Assembly (NCBI GenBank): GCA_905339215.1
Contig: CAJPFN010000033.1
Span: 1-64,000, forward strand
Length of the DNA: 64,000 nucleotides
Direction of reading: 5' to 3'
From: Rhizobiaceae bacterium
Lineage (GTDB): Bacteria > Pseudomonadota > Alphaproteobacteria > Rhizobiales > Rhizobiaceae
Part shown: positions 8,190 through 17,662 of the stretch, in pieces
Numbering within the stretch: position 1 is the stretch's first letter
Layout of the letters: each line of letters starts with the position of its first letter
Program-made: the position numbers and the translations under genes
Notes under the pieces: generated by a model
Databases searched by the model: none
The model's input: the letters and a program-made list of their open reading frames with translations, nothing else
Told to the model about the DNA's origin: nothing

Positions 8190-11100
8190 TTCGCCGCCTC
8201 CACCCGTTTCGCAGTGGCCTCACGCGCGGCGCGCTTCTCGGCCAAGGTGGTGTGATGGTCGTTGCGGCGCTCGCCATTGAACACTTCGTACCAGGGCGCG
8301 GACGGCACATCCTTGCCGCGATCCTTGTCCTTTAGGATCTTCGACAGGTCGTGGGTGAGTACGCCCGCCTTTATGAAGGGGCGAATGTTCTGGCGCACGC
8401 CGTCGTCGAGGTCCGGGTCCCAGCCCAGCGGCTGCTGGGCGAGCGACTTCCAGCGTACGAAGATGTCGTAGGGCTTCTCGCCCTCCAGGATCTTCTCCAG
8501 CTTCTGCTGGAGCTCGCGGCCTTTCTCGTAGCGCAGCGTGTTGTTCTCGGCCTTGGCGCGGGCAAGCCAGTCGCCGAGCAGGGTGTAGGTCAGCTTGCGC
8601 AGGTTGGCCTGGTCGAAGCGGTGGTAGTGAACGAAGACCGAGAAGCCGTCCTTCAGCCCGTCCGAGATGTGCCACAGGAACGGGCGCTGGCCGAAGAGGG
8701 CGCAGTGCTGGCGGAAAGCTCGGTCGCGCACCCAGGCTTCCAGCGAGCCATCCCGCGCGGCCTTTTTGTCGAGAGTCTCGTCGGCCTCGGCGACGAGGCG
8801 CCGCTCCAGGGCATCGGACCATTCAGCACCGAATGCGGCAGCGAGATAGGCGCGTAAGCGGTCGGCAAGCGGCTTTTCTCCGGCGACTGGAGGAACGCCC
8901 AGAAGGCCGTCATTGTCGCCAGCCGGGAGCTTTGCAGCCTTCTCGATCCACGCTCGTGCATCGCTTGAAAGGTGCATGTCGGGATCGGATTCGGCAGGCC
9001 AGCGGTAGCCGCAAAGACGTGCAAGAGATACGTGTAATGAGCACCCACGCCGCGTAGCGGCAGGATGTCCATGGAACAGCCACTGGCCTGCGTCGTCAGT
9101 TTCAGGTGCCGGCAATCCGTCTGGATAGGCAGCTTCACTCTCAGCGCGCCAATAGTTCAAATCAAAAGGTACGCTCGTAAATGTAGAATTCGTGAACTTC
9201 ATGGCATTGGCTATAGAGAGCAAAGCCCCTTGGAAGTCCGAGCTTCTACAAAATGCCATTATTGGCAACAAATCACTCTTATTTCGGGGGATTAGGACAG
9301 AGCTGCTTTGGTCATATAGAGTCCCACAGTAGATTGAAGTCGGCCATGGCTGTGTTTGTCGGACTAGGACACCAATTTTATTCCATGCCTCGCGACCTTT
9401 AACCAAAGCCTGTTCGCTGCGTGCTAGGGGTCCTTTGCCTCCTCCCCAAGGCACGGCGCACCTCAGTCCAGAGAAGAACGCCGTCTCGTCGGGCGTTGCG
9501 TGAAACGGCTCCCATATGGGTCCAAATCCATCCAATTCCCAGAATAGGAGCACCCAGCGCGGTGTGTCGCCGTTTTGAAAACCTACGTAGACATCTGCGT
9601 AGCGCGACAAACTTGGCAGTTCTCCTATAGGAGAGGCGGCCACTCTGTTCTGGCTGTTGCTGCGGACGGATTTCTGGGCGATAAGCGAAATGAGACCGCT
9701 AGTCAGGAGTGAGGCCTTCGCCTCTGCATCCTTCCCGCTGTTTGCATCTATTCCACCGTACGCACTATCGTCACTCCCGCCAGCAATGGAGTACGACACA
9801 AGACAAGTATTTACGACGTCGCCGCTAATTGTTTCAAAAGCGCGAGGGCCGAGAGCCGCAACAATATTGAACGTAGTATCCTGCGCTAAACGTGCACGGA
9901 ACCCCTGGTAGCTACCAAGAAAAAGCCAATTTTGGGGAGTAACCGCTGAAATTGTTCCTCCGGTCGCAGCAAGTTTTTGCATTCTAGACATCATCGCCGT
10001 TGCCAAGTCAGCGCGCGCAGAATTGAACCTCTTATCAATGTAAGCTGCTAGCAGGGGGGCCTGCTTGCCTCGACCAAGATACGGAACATTGGTCACAAGA
10101 ACGGTGAACTTTTGATGCAGCAATTGCGCTGCATCAGCCATGCCTCTTGCAGCGATGACGCCCTCAGCGTTTTCCGGTTCCGCTCCACGTGCTCTTGCAA
10201 GCAGAGGTTCGAGCAGCCGTTCAATCTCCTTAAGCTTCTCCGCCTCAAATAAATCACCCCCGGAAGGCTCCAGGAGCGTTCCTAGCACAGGCGCCTGTGC
10301 AAAAAGATCGTGCAGAGCTGCGAATGCGTATTCTAGCTCTGCATCACCATCTGCAAGCGCAATGAACTCTCGCCTCGGCAACGGAGGCGGGGCACCTACC
10401 CATGCGATCTGTGGCACCGGCAGGACCTGCCATCCCCCAATCCTCCATGCGCTGAGTGCAACCGCGAAGGCGGCGATCTGCACACATCTCCCGTCGATCT
10501 CCAGTCCATGAAGGTTGTCGCGCAGAACCGCCGAGACTGCATCGGGCGGCGACAGATGTTCTTCGGCCTGCCGTAACGCCGCGAGGATCGCTAGCGCCTC
10601 GGTCAAGAAGTGCCCGGACCCACAGCAGGGATCCAGCATGGTGATGGCCTTGGTCTCCTTCGGCCAGCCGGGGAAGGTGCCTGCCGCCGGGCGCCAGGGG
10701 GCATCGTCGACCTCGCGCACGAAGCGCAGCATGTCGAAGCTGTAATCGGGCAGCGAACAGGCGGCGCGCAGCGTTTCCTCGTCCGCGGCGCTTTTCGCAA
10801 GCTCCGGATCGGCCGCGAGTACCTTGCCCGCCCACCAGGCCCCGAGCGTGTTGTGCAGCAGGAAGCGCACCATGTAGGGCTCGGTGAACAGCTGCGTGAC
10901 CGCAGGCAGTTCATCCGCCCCGATCTTCACGCCCGACTTGTTGACCGCATCCTTCTCGGCCGCGCGCCAGAATTGATAGGTCCAGCCAAGACTGTCCTCG
11001 GCCTGGAAAACCTCTACATCGAGCCCTGTGACCAGGCGGTGCAATTTCTGCGTATGGACCGGGTCGAGCTCGATCGCGAGGACCGGATCGTCGATGCGGA

Positions 11101-11539
11101 AGACCGCGGGCAGCATCGAGGCCGCATAGCGCTCGGCGATCACCCAAGGGTCGGTGAGGCCCTCGGCTTCGGCAAGCTCGCGGCAGTCTTCCAACGAGAC
11201 CGGCACGTCATACTCGGGGTTCCGCAGCAGCCCGCGCTCGGCCAGGAACCGAGCGAACAGCATGCGATGCCAGTGCGCGTAGGCCGCTGCTTCGACCAGC
11301 CGCTTTGTTTCCTGCGTCTCGTCCGACTTATTGAATGCGTCGCCCAGCGCACGGGCATGGGCGCGCAGGCGGCGGCGCAGTTCCTTCTCGGCATCGTTCA
11401 GGTAGGCGGGCGCCTTGCCGGCCGCCACGCCGAGGCGCTGGATTGCATCGCCCGCGCCTTCCTCTGCGATGATGCGTGCGTCCTTGACCGTCTTTTCGAG
11501 TGTCCGGCGCAGAGCGGTGGGGAGGTAGCAGTTCGTCAT
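8186..11539 (-). CDS. pglX: PglX, BREX adenine-specific DNA methyltransferase
   Basis: A 1117-aa class-I SAM-dependent N6-adenine methyltransferase that marks host BREX sites and sets target specificity. Motif I is LDPCCGSGHFL (about residue 303). The catalytic motif IV is TNVPYLG (about 482), i.e. NVPY in place of the textbook NPPY, a variant that probably belongs to this PglX lineage. Residues about 490-830 (9060-10080) are encoded by visibly AT-richer DNA and should hold the target recognition domain. The C-terminal third is highly charged and ends in ATAKRVEAAK. Confidence 0.93.
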   Translation of the reverse strand: MTNCYLPTALRRTLEKTVKDARIIAEEGAGDAIQRLGVAAGKAPAYLNDAEKELRRRLRAHARALGDAFNKSDETQETKRLVEAAAYAHWHRMLFARFLAERGLLRNPEYDVPVSLEDCRELAEAEGLTDPWVIAERYAASMLPAVFRIDDPVLAIELDPVHTQKLHRLVTGLDVEVFQAEDSLGWTYQFWRAAEKDAVNKSGVKIGADELPAVTQLFTEPYMVRFLLHNTLGAWWAGKVLAADPELAKSAADEETLRAACSLPDYSFDMLRFVREVDDAPWRPAAGTFPGWPKETKAITMLDPCCGSGHFLTEALAILAALRQAEEHLSPPDAVSAVLRDNLHGLEIDGRCVQIAAFAVALSAWRIGGWQVLPVPQIAWVGAPPPLPRREFIALADGDAELEYAFAALHDLFAQAPVLGTLLEPSGGDLFEAEKLKEIERLLEPLLARARGAEPENAEGVIAARGMADAAQLLHQKFTVLVTNVPYLGRGKQAPLLAAYIDKRFNSARADLATAMMSRMQKLAATGGTISAVTPQNWLFLGSYQGFRARLAQDTTFNIVAALGPRAFETISGDVVNTCLVSYSIAGGSDDSAYGGIDANSGKDAEAKASLLTSGLISLIAQKSVRSNSQNRVAASPIGELPSLSRYADVYVGFQNGDTPRWVLLFWELDGFGPIWEPFHATPDETAFFSGLRCAVPWGGGKGPLARSEQALVKGREAWNKIGVLVRQTQPWPTSIYCGTLYDQSSSVLIPRNKSDLLPIMAFCRSSDFQGALLSIANAMKFTNSTFTSVPFDLNYWRAESEAAYPDGLPAPETDDAGQWLFHGHPAATRRGCSLHVSLARLCGYRWPAESDPDMHLSSDARAWIEKAAKLPAGDNDGLLGVPPVAGEKPLADRLRAYLAAAFGAEWSDALERRLVAEADETLDKKAARDGSLEAWVRDRAFRQHCALFGQRPFLWHISDGLKDGFSVFVHYHRFDQANLRKLTYTLLGDWLARAKAENNTLRYEKGRELQQKLEKILEGEKPYDIFVRWKSLAQQPLGWDPDLDDGVRQNIRPFIKAGVLTHDLSKILKDKDRGKDVPSAPWYEVFNGERRNDHHTTLAEKRAAREATAKRVEAAK

Positions 11540-11542
11540 GCG

Positions 11543-14500
11543 TCACACCTTCGGGATCACGGGACCATCGCCCAACGACTTGGCGATCCGGTCGCGGACT
11601 TTGGCGAGCCAGTCATCCAGCTCCGCCTCGTTTTTCAGCAGCGCGCCCGGCAGGTTCACGGCGCGCGCCTTGGGTTCCAACAACGCGGCGGCGGCGGCCA
11701 GCGCATCCTCGATGCGCGCCGGCAGCGCCTTCACCATGTTCTCCCATTCCGACAGTCCACGCTGCGACAGCGCCTCAGCGATCGCCCGTGGCGTGTCTAC
11801 GGTCGGCTTGGTCACCATCAGCAGCCCGCATTCCTGGCGGATGCTATGCTTCTGTTCCGGCGACAGCTTCGCCCAGGTTGGGTCGTCGGCGAGCCGCTGC
11901 TCACCTTTCTGCCACGCCGCCTCCCAGGCGGCATAGGCGGCGTTGAGCTTCGCCCGCAACGTCTCCGCCGCCGCCGAGATCAGGGGCGGGACCGGATCGG
12001 GGTCCGCGAGCAACCGCCGTCCGTCCCGCAGGTCGTCGAGATCACCCTGTTGTTCCGTGGCGCCCAGGGCGACCAGACGTTCCGCCAGGCGCCAGTTGGG
12101 CAACCGGTCGCCGATCTTCTGGGCGGCCGCCTTCCATGCCTTCAGCTTGTCGCGCAACGTTGCCGCGTCCGCCGCGAGGGCGGCAAGGAGGTCATTGCCG
12201 GAGAGCCCCTTGTAAGAGGCAATGTTCGGCACCGTCTCCGGCTCCGGCGCGGGCGGCTCGCCACCGGACTGTCGGGCGGCCGTTTCGAGGCGTTCGAGAA
12301 GCGCCGTCAGCACCAAGTGTTCCTGGTTGTTCTCGAACGCGATGCCCGCGTCGGTCAGCAGGCCGCGCACCGGCATGCGCTGTGCGATGGTGATGATCGT
12401 CGTTTCGCCGCGGAAGGTGCAGGTGCCCAGCTTCTGGCGGGGGAGATCGGGAAGCGAGGCCGGCTTCCCATCGTCCCCAGTGACGCGCACCAGGCCCGCG
12501 TTGGCGAGGACAATGAGCGCACCGTCGACCGTGTCCTGTGACCAGCCATAGGGCGGGCTGGTGAACTTCGAGCGCAGGTCCGAGCCTTTTCGGCCGGGGC
12601 CGAGCTCGGCCAGCAGCGCCTTGCACACAGGGTGGTTTTCCGGCGCGCCGGCGTGATCCACCGCCTTCATGGCGTCCGGGTCCTTGCGCATCGCCCGGTC
12701 GCGCACCTTGTCCCAGCCCGGGTGGTCGCCGTCGGCAAACTGCGGGTAAAGGCGGGCAAGCGCGTTGGTCGCCCCTTCCTTCACCGCCTCGCCTGGCGGG
12801 CCGGCGATCAGCTTGCCGCCCGCCTGATAGACACGGGCCTGCGCCACCGCTTCGCGGACAATTTCCTTGGCGACGGCCTGCGCCTTGTTAGCGCGGGATT
12901 GCATGGCAGACTGCGCCTCGCGCCCAGCGTCGGTCTGCGGCACCCCGCGAACCTGCAGGACGTGCTCGGCGGCGCGCCAAGTCGTGAGCGCCGTCGTTAG
13001 TTCGTTGTCGCGTGTTGGATGACGCGGGATAAGCAGATGAACGGAAGGATCCGATGTCGATGCCGCCGCGATGTCCTTCTCCACCGTCGTCAGGTCTTCG
13101 TTCCACCCGCTCCTGAGCCGCAATGGGATTCCATCTGCCGGTGCCTTGTCGTCGGGACGCAGTCGGTGGATCCGCCGTTGCTGACGGCTGGAGCCGTGCG
13201 TCACGCTCGCGGCGCCCGCCAAGGCGGTCTCGATCCCCTCGTCGAGTAGCTCGCGTCGTGACCGGGTGAGTCCCGACTGATCGGCCAGAATGGCCTTCTC
13301 TTCGCTGCGATACGCGGATTCCCATTCCGCGCTCTCTTTCGTCTGCAAGCGCCATTCACCACCGACCTCGATCACCGCCCCGTCGGCCTGAAGTTCCTGC
13401 AACAACTCTGGCACTTTGCGGCGCAGTTCGTCTTCTCCGGCGAGGTCGACGATCAGAAGGTCGGCGATGGTCTCCGCTTTCGCACGGACGCCGTGGTGGT
13501 CCGCCTCCGGCGCGATGCGGCCGAGCATGTAGACCAGCATGAGGATGCGCGCCTTCAGCTGATCCTTGTCCGGTCCACTGCGCAGGGATTCGATACGATT
13601 CCGCGTCTCGCCCGGCAAAAGCCCGGCGTTGTACGCCTCGGTCGAGAACCGTCCGTAGAGGAAGTCGACCGGCACCGCGTGACCGAGCGGCTTGTCGCCG
13701 TAGGTGCGCGCCGCGTCGAGCGTGGTCCGCAGTTGCCCCCGCAGCGTTCCGCCAAGACCTGTGCGGTCGAGTTCGCGCAGGATGCGCTCCCAGACCCGAC
13801 GACGGGAAGGAAGCAGCGGCCAGTCGAGCACTGCTTCGTCGTCGTCCTGCACCGTGTGCGCCAGACGGCTGCCGCGCAGGTGCCGGCTGATCTCGCCCGC
13901 ATTGGCGTTCAGCATGCCGCGAATGGGCTTTTCGGCGCCCGTCTTCTTTCGCAGGACGGTTTTTCGGATGACCGCATCGACATCCGCTTCGCCGAGCGCG
14001 ATCTGCACAGGGAACCGGTCGAGAAGCTTCTGCAGATCCTGAACGTCGCTCAGGGCCTGTTGACCGGTCGCGACGAGAAGCACGCGGCCGTCGAACCGAC
14101 CGGCCAGCCGTTCGGCTATGGTCTGAATCTTCAGCGTCAGACCGGGGTCTTGCCGGATAAATTGCTGCACTTCATCGAGCACGATCAAGGTCAACGGCAA
14201 CTCGGTTCGACCCAGCATGAGGGCTTGCCGAACCATCTTTTCGAGGAGATCGACGGTGACCGTTGGCGGCTCGGGGAACTGCGAACGGAGCAGTCCGCTT
14301 AGGTCCTTTGGCGAGCCCGCCAGCTCCGGTTTGGCTTTCAGCACTGCGGCGCCGAAGCGGGGCGACAGAATGAAGTTGCGAATGTCGGTATCAAACGTGC
14401 TGCCCAGCTCCTTGCGAACACTGTCCAGTATGCCGAGATCGGCCAGCCAGAACGCGACCTGGGCCGCGCGAAGATCGCTTGGCAACCCAACTGCCCGCAG

Positions 14501-14965
14501 CACGATGCCAAGCGTGGCCTCGGCCGGATCGGAGGGACCTGTGCCGAGCGTATCGCCCGCTGCTACAACGCCGCCCGCCCGCTTCGCCGCGATGCGCAAC
14601 TCTTTCAACGGTGCTGCCACCTCCGGCGGCAAATGATGGATCAGCCCTTCGGCCGTGGCACCGTCGGGAAACTGCAGGTTCGTCCACAATGCGGCGAGCA
14701 TGCTCGCAAGGTGAGACTTGCCGGAGCCATAGAACCCGGAAATCCATACCGCCGGCGCGCTGCCGCCTCGGCCGACGGACCCCAGGAATGCCTCCAGTAT
14801 TCGAGCGAGCCCGTTGGCATAAGCGCCGTCGCATACAAAGGTGGTGAGCTCCCCGCGCAGCGTTTCCAGAGCTTCGGAAGCCGGCGGGAACGAAATCTTG
14901 GCGACACCCTGATTGGCCAGTCTGTATTCTGCCGGATCGGTGTGGAAAGTTTCACGGTTAAGCAT
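11543..14965 (-). CDS. brxC: BrxC, BREX P-loop ATPase
   Basis: A 1140-aa BREX core ATPase (formerly PglY-like). Walker A is SGFYGSGKSHLASML (about residue 75) and Walker B is LIVLDEVQQFI (about 260). The C-terminal half is helical and charged, and ends in VRDRIAKSLGDGPVIPKV. Stop is 3 bp before the pglX start, so it is cotranscribed. It probably forms the scaffold with BrxB, PglZ and PglX; this role is from family knowledge. Confidence 0.92.
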   Translation of the reverse strand: MLNRETFHTDPAEYRLANQGVAKISFPPASEALETLRGELTTFVCDGAYANGLARILEAFLGSVGRGGSAPAVWISGFYGSGKSHLASMLAALWTNLQFPDGATAEGLIHHLPPEVAAPLKELRIAAKRAGGVVAAGDTLGTGPSDPAEATLGIVLRAVGLPSDLRAAQVAFWLADLGILDSVRKELGSTFDTDIRNFILSPRFGAAVLKAKPELAGSPKDLSGLLRSQFPEPPTVTVDLLEKMVRQALMLGRTELPLTLIVLDEVQQFIRQDPGLTLKIQTIAERLAGRFDGRVLLVATGQQALSDVQDLQKLLDRFPVQIALGEADVDAVIRKTVLRKKTGAEKPIRGMLNANAGEISRHLRGSRLAHTVQDDDEAVLDWPLLPSRRRVWERILRELDRTGLGGTLRGQLRTTLDAARTYGDKPLGHAVPVDFLYGRFSTEAYNAGLLPGETRNRIESLRSGPDKDQLKARILMLVYMLGRIAPEADHHGVRAKAETIADLLIVDLAGEDELRRKVPELLQELQADGAVIEVGGEWRLQTKESAEWESAYRSEEKAILADQSGLTRSRRELLDEGIETALAGAASVTHGSSRQQRRIHRLRPDDKAPADGIPLRLRSGWNEDLTTVEKDIAAASTSDPSVHLLIPRHPTRDNELTTALTTWRAAEHVLQVRGVPQTDAGREAQSAMQSRANKAQAVAKEIVREAVAQARVYQAGGKLIAGPPGEAVKEGATNALARLYPQFADGDHPGWDKVRDRAMRKDPDAMKAVDHAGAPENHPVCKALLAELGPGRKGSDLRSKFTSPPYGWSQDTVDGALIVLANAGLVRVTGDDGKPASLPDLPRQKLGTCTFRGETTIITIAQRMPVRGLLTDAGIAFENNQEHLVLTALLERLETAARQSGGEPPAPEPETVPNIASYKGLSGNDLLAALAADAATLRDKLKAWKAAAQKIGDRLPNWRLAERLVALGATEQQGDLDDLRDGRRLLADPDPVPPLISAAAETLRAKLNAAYAAWEAAWQKGEQRLADDPTWAKLSPEQKHSIRQECGLLMVTKPTVDTPRAIAEALSQRGLSEWENMVKALPARIEDALAAAAALLEPKARAVNLPGALLKNEAELDDWLAKVRDRIAKSLGDGPVIPKV

Positions 14966-14977
14966 GGTGTCGCCCCC

Positions 14978-15523
14978 TCACAATGCATTGTCAGCCGGGA
15001 TCGGGATGGCGTGATAATTCCATCCGTCCCGTGCATCGAGCAGACGGTACACGCCGGCAGAGTGTTTGCCGGGGAATCCGACAAGAAGCCGCCCAGAGAT
15101 GGAGTCCGCGACACGGCTGATCAAAGTCGAGACCCGCGCGACACCGAACAGCGCACCGCAGCCGTCCACGGCCAGGATGTCATTCGCAGTGCAGGAGCGC
15201 AGAGCATCCTTCAGTTCGTTAACGAGACTGTTCTCAATTTCAGGCAGGAGCCCTCGGATTTCAGCAGGTTGCTCGACCAGCGCATCGAAGAATTCGTGCC
15301 GCCCAATCCAGGAACCGAACCAGCCCGAGAGGGAGACTTGTCGCCAACCGTGCCCGGCCTTGAGCGTCGCATGCTCGAACTCTGCAAGACGCCCCGTGAA
15401 ACGACGTTGGAGCGACTTGTCGTACCAGACGATCCAGACGCGGCCCGCGGGAGGCGCGTCTTCGGCCCAAGGTAGCCTGACTTGCTTGCTGTAGGCGGCG
15501 AGGATGTCGTCAAACGTATTCAA
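14978..15523 (-). CDS. brxB: BrxB (DUF1788) BREX protein
   Basis: A 181-aa small BREX core protein. It matches the DUF1788/BrxB type: N-terminal FDDILAAYSKQVRLPW, central RVWIVWYDKSLQRRF, C-terminal ISGRLLVGFPGKHSAGVYRLLDARDGWNYHAIPI. BrxB associates with BrxC and PglZ in studied systems. Its start overlaps the preceding brxA stop by 14 bp, supporting coupling. Position between brxA and brxC follows type 1 BREX order. Confidence 0.85.
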   Translation of the reverse strand: MNTFDDILAAYSKQVRLPWAEDAPPAGRVWIVWYDKSLQRRFTGRLAEFEHATLKAGHGWRQVSLSGWFGSWIGRHEFFDALVEQPAEIRGLLPEIENSLVNELKDALRSCTANDILAVDGCGALFGVARVSTLISRVADSISGRLLVGFPGKHSAGVYRLLDARDGWNYHAIPIPADNAL

Positions 15524-16352
15524 GTTCCGGCACCCCCAATGCGGTCGCCATCGGCTGGCGGACGGATATTTCGGTCACATCGCCGGCTGAGCGGACGCGA
15601 GCTAGCCCGATAGCTTCGGCTCGCCGCAATGCGTCAAGAGCCTGTTCCGGCGAGAGGTCCAGAACCATCATCCAGCCGGAGCTCAGGATAGCCGGCCCGC
15701 CGAAGCCGGATGCAGTCGCAATGAGTGCGGCCAAAGCGACTGTCGTTGGAGTCGGCGTCACTCGCTGCCGTAGTTTCTTGACAGCGCCCTTCAGATGCCC
15801 ACTCTGGGTCCATGACGAGGCGCAGTTCTGAGCGAGAGACCGCAGCATCTTTTCGCTGAAGCGTTCGGGAAAGGCTGCGACGAATGCCTCTTCAAACAAT
15901 GGCCGTTGCAGGCGTTGCCCCACGGAACCTGTCATGACGACAGGCGCTGTCTCCCGCAGCAGCGGGTCACGCGCCAAAGCAACGAGCAATGCCCGCAAGC
16001 GGCGGCCCTGAATGTCGCTCTTCCACGTCCTCATGAGCGCCTTCGTCAAGGGCGGCTGATCAACGAGCCCATAGAGCGACGCCAAATGCCTAAAAGTCAG
16101 CCGCCTTGTGTTGCTCGTCGCCTTACCGATTGCGTTCTCTTCGATAGCGGCCGACCGAAACTCTTCCGGCGTCGATGCGCCAGTGCCGATTAGAGCTTCG
16201 AGTTCGCGGAACATCATCGTCTTGGATTGATGCGCTCCGCCCCCTGAGAGCTTCATGCCGAACAAGGAAAGCTTATCTTCTTCAGCACGTGCGCCGCACC
16301 AAAGTGTAGTCTTCTGTTCAGTTCGGGTGAGCGATCCGCCATTGCTCGCCAT
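15510..16352 (-). CDS. brxA: BrxA-family (DUF1819-like) BREX protein
   Basis: A 280-aa protein from ATG 16352. The central and C-terminal parts show DUF1819 features: IEENAIGKATSNTRRLTF, LARDPLLRETAP, NCASSWTQSGHLKGA and a final LARVRSAGDVTEISV. BrxA is the first core BREX gene and its E. coli-type homologues bind DNA. The frame is open to a TTG at 16391 and has another ATG at 16379. I chose 16352 because it starts 1 base after the stop of a 44-aa ORF, suggesting reinitiation. None of the three starts has a clear Shine-Dalgarno. The N-terminus is the least certain part. Confidence 0.75.
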   Translation of the reverse strand: MASNGGSLTRTEQKTTLWCGARAEEDKLSLFGMKLSGGGAHQSKTMMFRELEALIGTGASTPEEFRSAAIEENAIGKATSNTRRLTFRHLASLYGLVDQPPLTKALMRTWKSDIQGRRLRALLVALARDPLLRETAPVVMTGSVGQRLQRPLFEEAFVAAFPERFSEKMLRSLAQNCASSWTQSGHLKGAVKKLRQRVTPTPTTVALAALIATASGFGGPAILSSGWMMVLDLSPEQALDALRRAEAIGLARVRSAGDVTEISVRQPMATALGVPELEYV

Positions 16353-16353
16353 A

Positions 16354-16488
16354 TCAGTCCAAGTTCGAAGCGCGAGCATAATGCAATCCAACCCACACCA
16401 CGCCCGTATTCACTTCATGGGCAATATTAACAAATATCCCTTTGAACAATCGCCGCCTAAGCTCCTGTTTCAGATTCGGGTCCGACAT
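16354..16488 (-). CDS. 44-aa ORF between brxR and brxA
   Basis: A short basic protein (N-terminal MSDPNLKQELRRRLFKG). Its ATG overlaps the brxR stop as TGATG, and its stop is one base from the brxA ATG. This double coupling suggests it is translated. It is either a genuine small BREX-operon protein or the true N-terminus of brxA, split off by a frameshift. No simple single-base change gives an obviously better joined protein. No function is recognised. Confidence 0.5.
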   Translation of the reverse strand: MSDPNLKQELRRRLFKGIFVNIAHEVNTGVVWVGLHYARASNLD

Positions 16489-17369
16489 CAGACGGCTCCT
16501 TCAGCATTTCGCGATTGACCTTCAGCAGACGTCGGCGACGCCAGAAGGACGATCTGTTGGTCTTGTGGGGCACGTGTGCTTGGATCAACATCCAAGCCCA
16601 AGCGCTTCAGCGTGTAATAAAGAAGAGCCTTACGAACCCTTACATGCGCTTTCCCGTCACGCATGCCATAGTCCAGCCCGATAACCTTCTTCTGCGTATC
16701 AGAAAGCCCGGGGTGCGGTCCAATCTCCAGCGTGATCTCTTGTTGCCAATCCGTGTCTTCGCTTGCGTCAGCTTCGCCGGGTTTCGAGGCCCGCGTCTCT
16801 AAGATGCGAGACAGGAGGAAATCCTTGAAGCGCCGATCGGCACCACAAAACGCGCGAACATGCCATCGAAAACCGTCAAAACCGAGTGCGTGAGGAGATA
16901 TCCAGCGCCATCTGGGTTTAGAGCTCGACAGCGATTGATACCGAATCTCCACTGCCGCGCGCTGGCGTATCGCCGATAGTACCGACCGCAGCACTTCGGC
17001 CCTAATACCCCGAGCAGGGCTTGGGGCGACGCCGAATGACGGAAGATGACCGAGCCATGCATGAGAAGGATCAAGAATGCCGTCAGCGATCGAGCGAAGC
17101 TGATTGAGGTAGCCATTGGGGTCGGGCTTCAGGAAGCAGGGCGTAAACCTATCGCTGGCGACGTAACGCTTGGCACTCTTGTCATAAATGGCATTCTGAG
17201 GCGCTCGCTCCTGATAGAGCGTCAGGTCCTTCGACGCCTGGGGCACGGACACGTCGAACATCTCGATGATGTCGGAGCGGTTGACGCCGCCCTCCCAGAA
17301 CAGCCGGAACTCGATGAACTCGAGCCGGCGCTCCACGCCCCATTTCAACGCTGCGGCGCCTTCCAACAT
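16488..17369 (-). CDS. brxR: BrxR/CapW-type WYL transcriptional regulator
   Basis: A 293-aa regulator that heads the BREX operon. Layout: N-terminal winged helix (residues 1-60, RRLEFIEFRLFWEGGVNRSDIIEMFDVSVPQASKDLTLYQ), WYL domain (about 120-200, ALGFDGFRWHVRAFC) and C-terminal WCX extension. BrxR/CapW proteins repress their defence operon by binding a palindrome, and the WYL domain is thought to sense a ligand. ATG 17369 has a GGAG about 10 bp upstream. Its stop overlaps the next ORF. Confidence 0.87.
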   Translation of the reverse strand: MLEGAAALKWGVERRLEFIEFRLFWEGGVNRSDIIEMFDVSVPQASKDLTLYQERAPQNAIYDKSAKRYVASDRFTPCFLKPDPNGYLNQLRSIADGILDPSHAWLGHLPSFGVAPSPARGIRAEVLRSVLSAIRQRAAVEIRYQSLSSSKPRWRWISPHALGFDGFRWHVRAFCGADRRFKDFLLSRILETRASKPGEADASEDTDWQQEITLEIGPHPGLSDTQKKVIGLDYGMRDGKAHVRVRKALLYYTLKRLGLDVDPSTRAPQDQQIVLLASPTSAEGQSRNAEGAV

Positions 17370-17403
17370 TGCTTTTCGTCTCCGTGCGTCGATGGGGATA
17401 AAA

Positions 17404-17433
17404 AGTATATGGACATACCGACACGATCCGTGT
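17404..17433 (-). promoter_or_regulatory. probable brxR/BREX promoter with operator palindrome
   Basis: On the minus strand a TATACT -10-like hexamer lies at 17404-17409, 35 bp before the brxR ATG. Just upstream is a perfect 13-bp palindrome, ACACG-ATC-CGTGT (17421-17433), overlapping the expected -35 zone. This is the right place for BrxR autorepression. No convincing -35 hexamer is visible. Confidence 0.5.
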
Positions 17434-17498
17434 AATTATTATTCCCATCTACCGCGCCAGTCAATGGTGATCGGCGCGAATTTCACGGGGGCAAGACT

Positions 17499-17642
17499 AT
17501 GCCGAAACGTGGTTCCAAGGGCGAAGTCACCAGCAAGCGGGCGGCGAGCGCTGCCGCCAAGGTGCTGCGGAATCCCAAGAGCAGTAAGGCCGCAAAGACA
17601 GCCGCCGCATCGGCGCTCACCCAGCGTCCGAACAAGAAGTAA
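17499..17642 (+). CDS. lysine/alanine-rich 47-aa protein
   Basis: A small very basic protein (MPKRGSKGEVTSKRAASAAA..., ending TQRPNKK) with histone-tail-like composition and no cysteines or membrane segment. Start ATG 17499 has a GGGG-rich stretch 8-15 bp upstream. It precedes the AddB-like gene by 20 bp on the same strand and is probably cotranscribed. Its composition suggests nucleic-acid binding. Short Lys/Ala-rich proteins of this type are common in mobile elements, but no function is known to me. Confidence 0.65.
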   Translation: MPKRGSKGEVTSKRAASAAAKVLRNPKSSKAAKTAAASALTQRPNKK

Positions 17643-17662
17643 TCCCCGGCAGGAGAGCGGCC

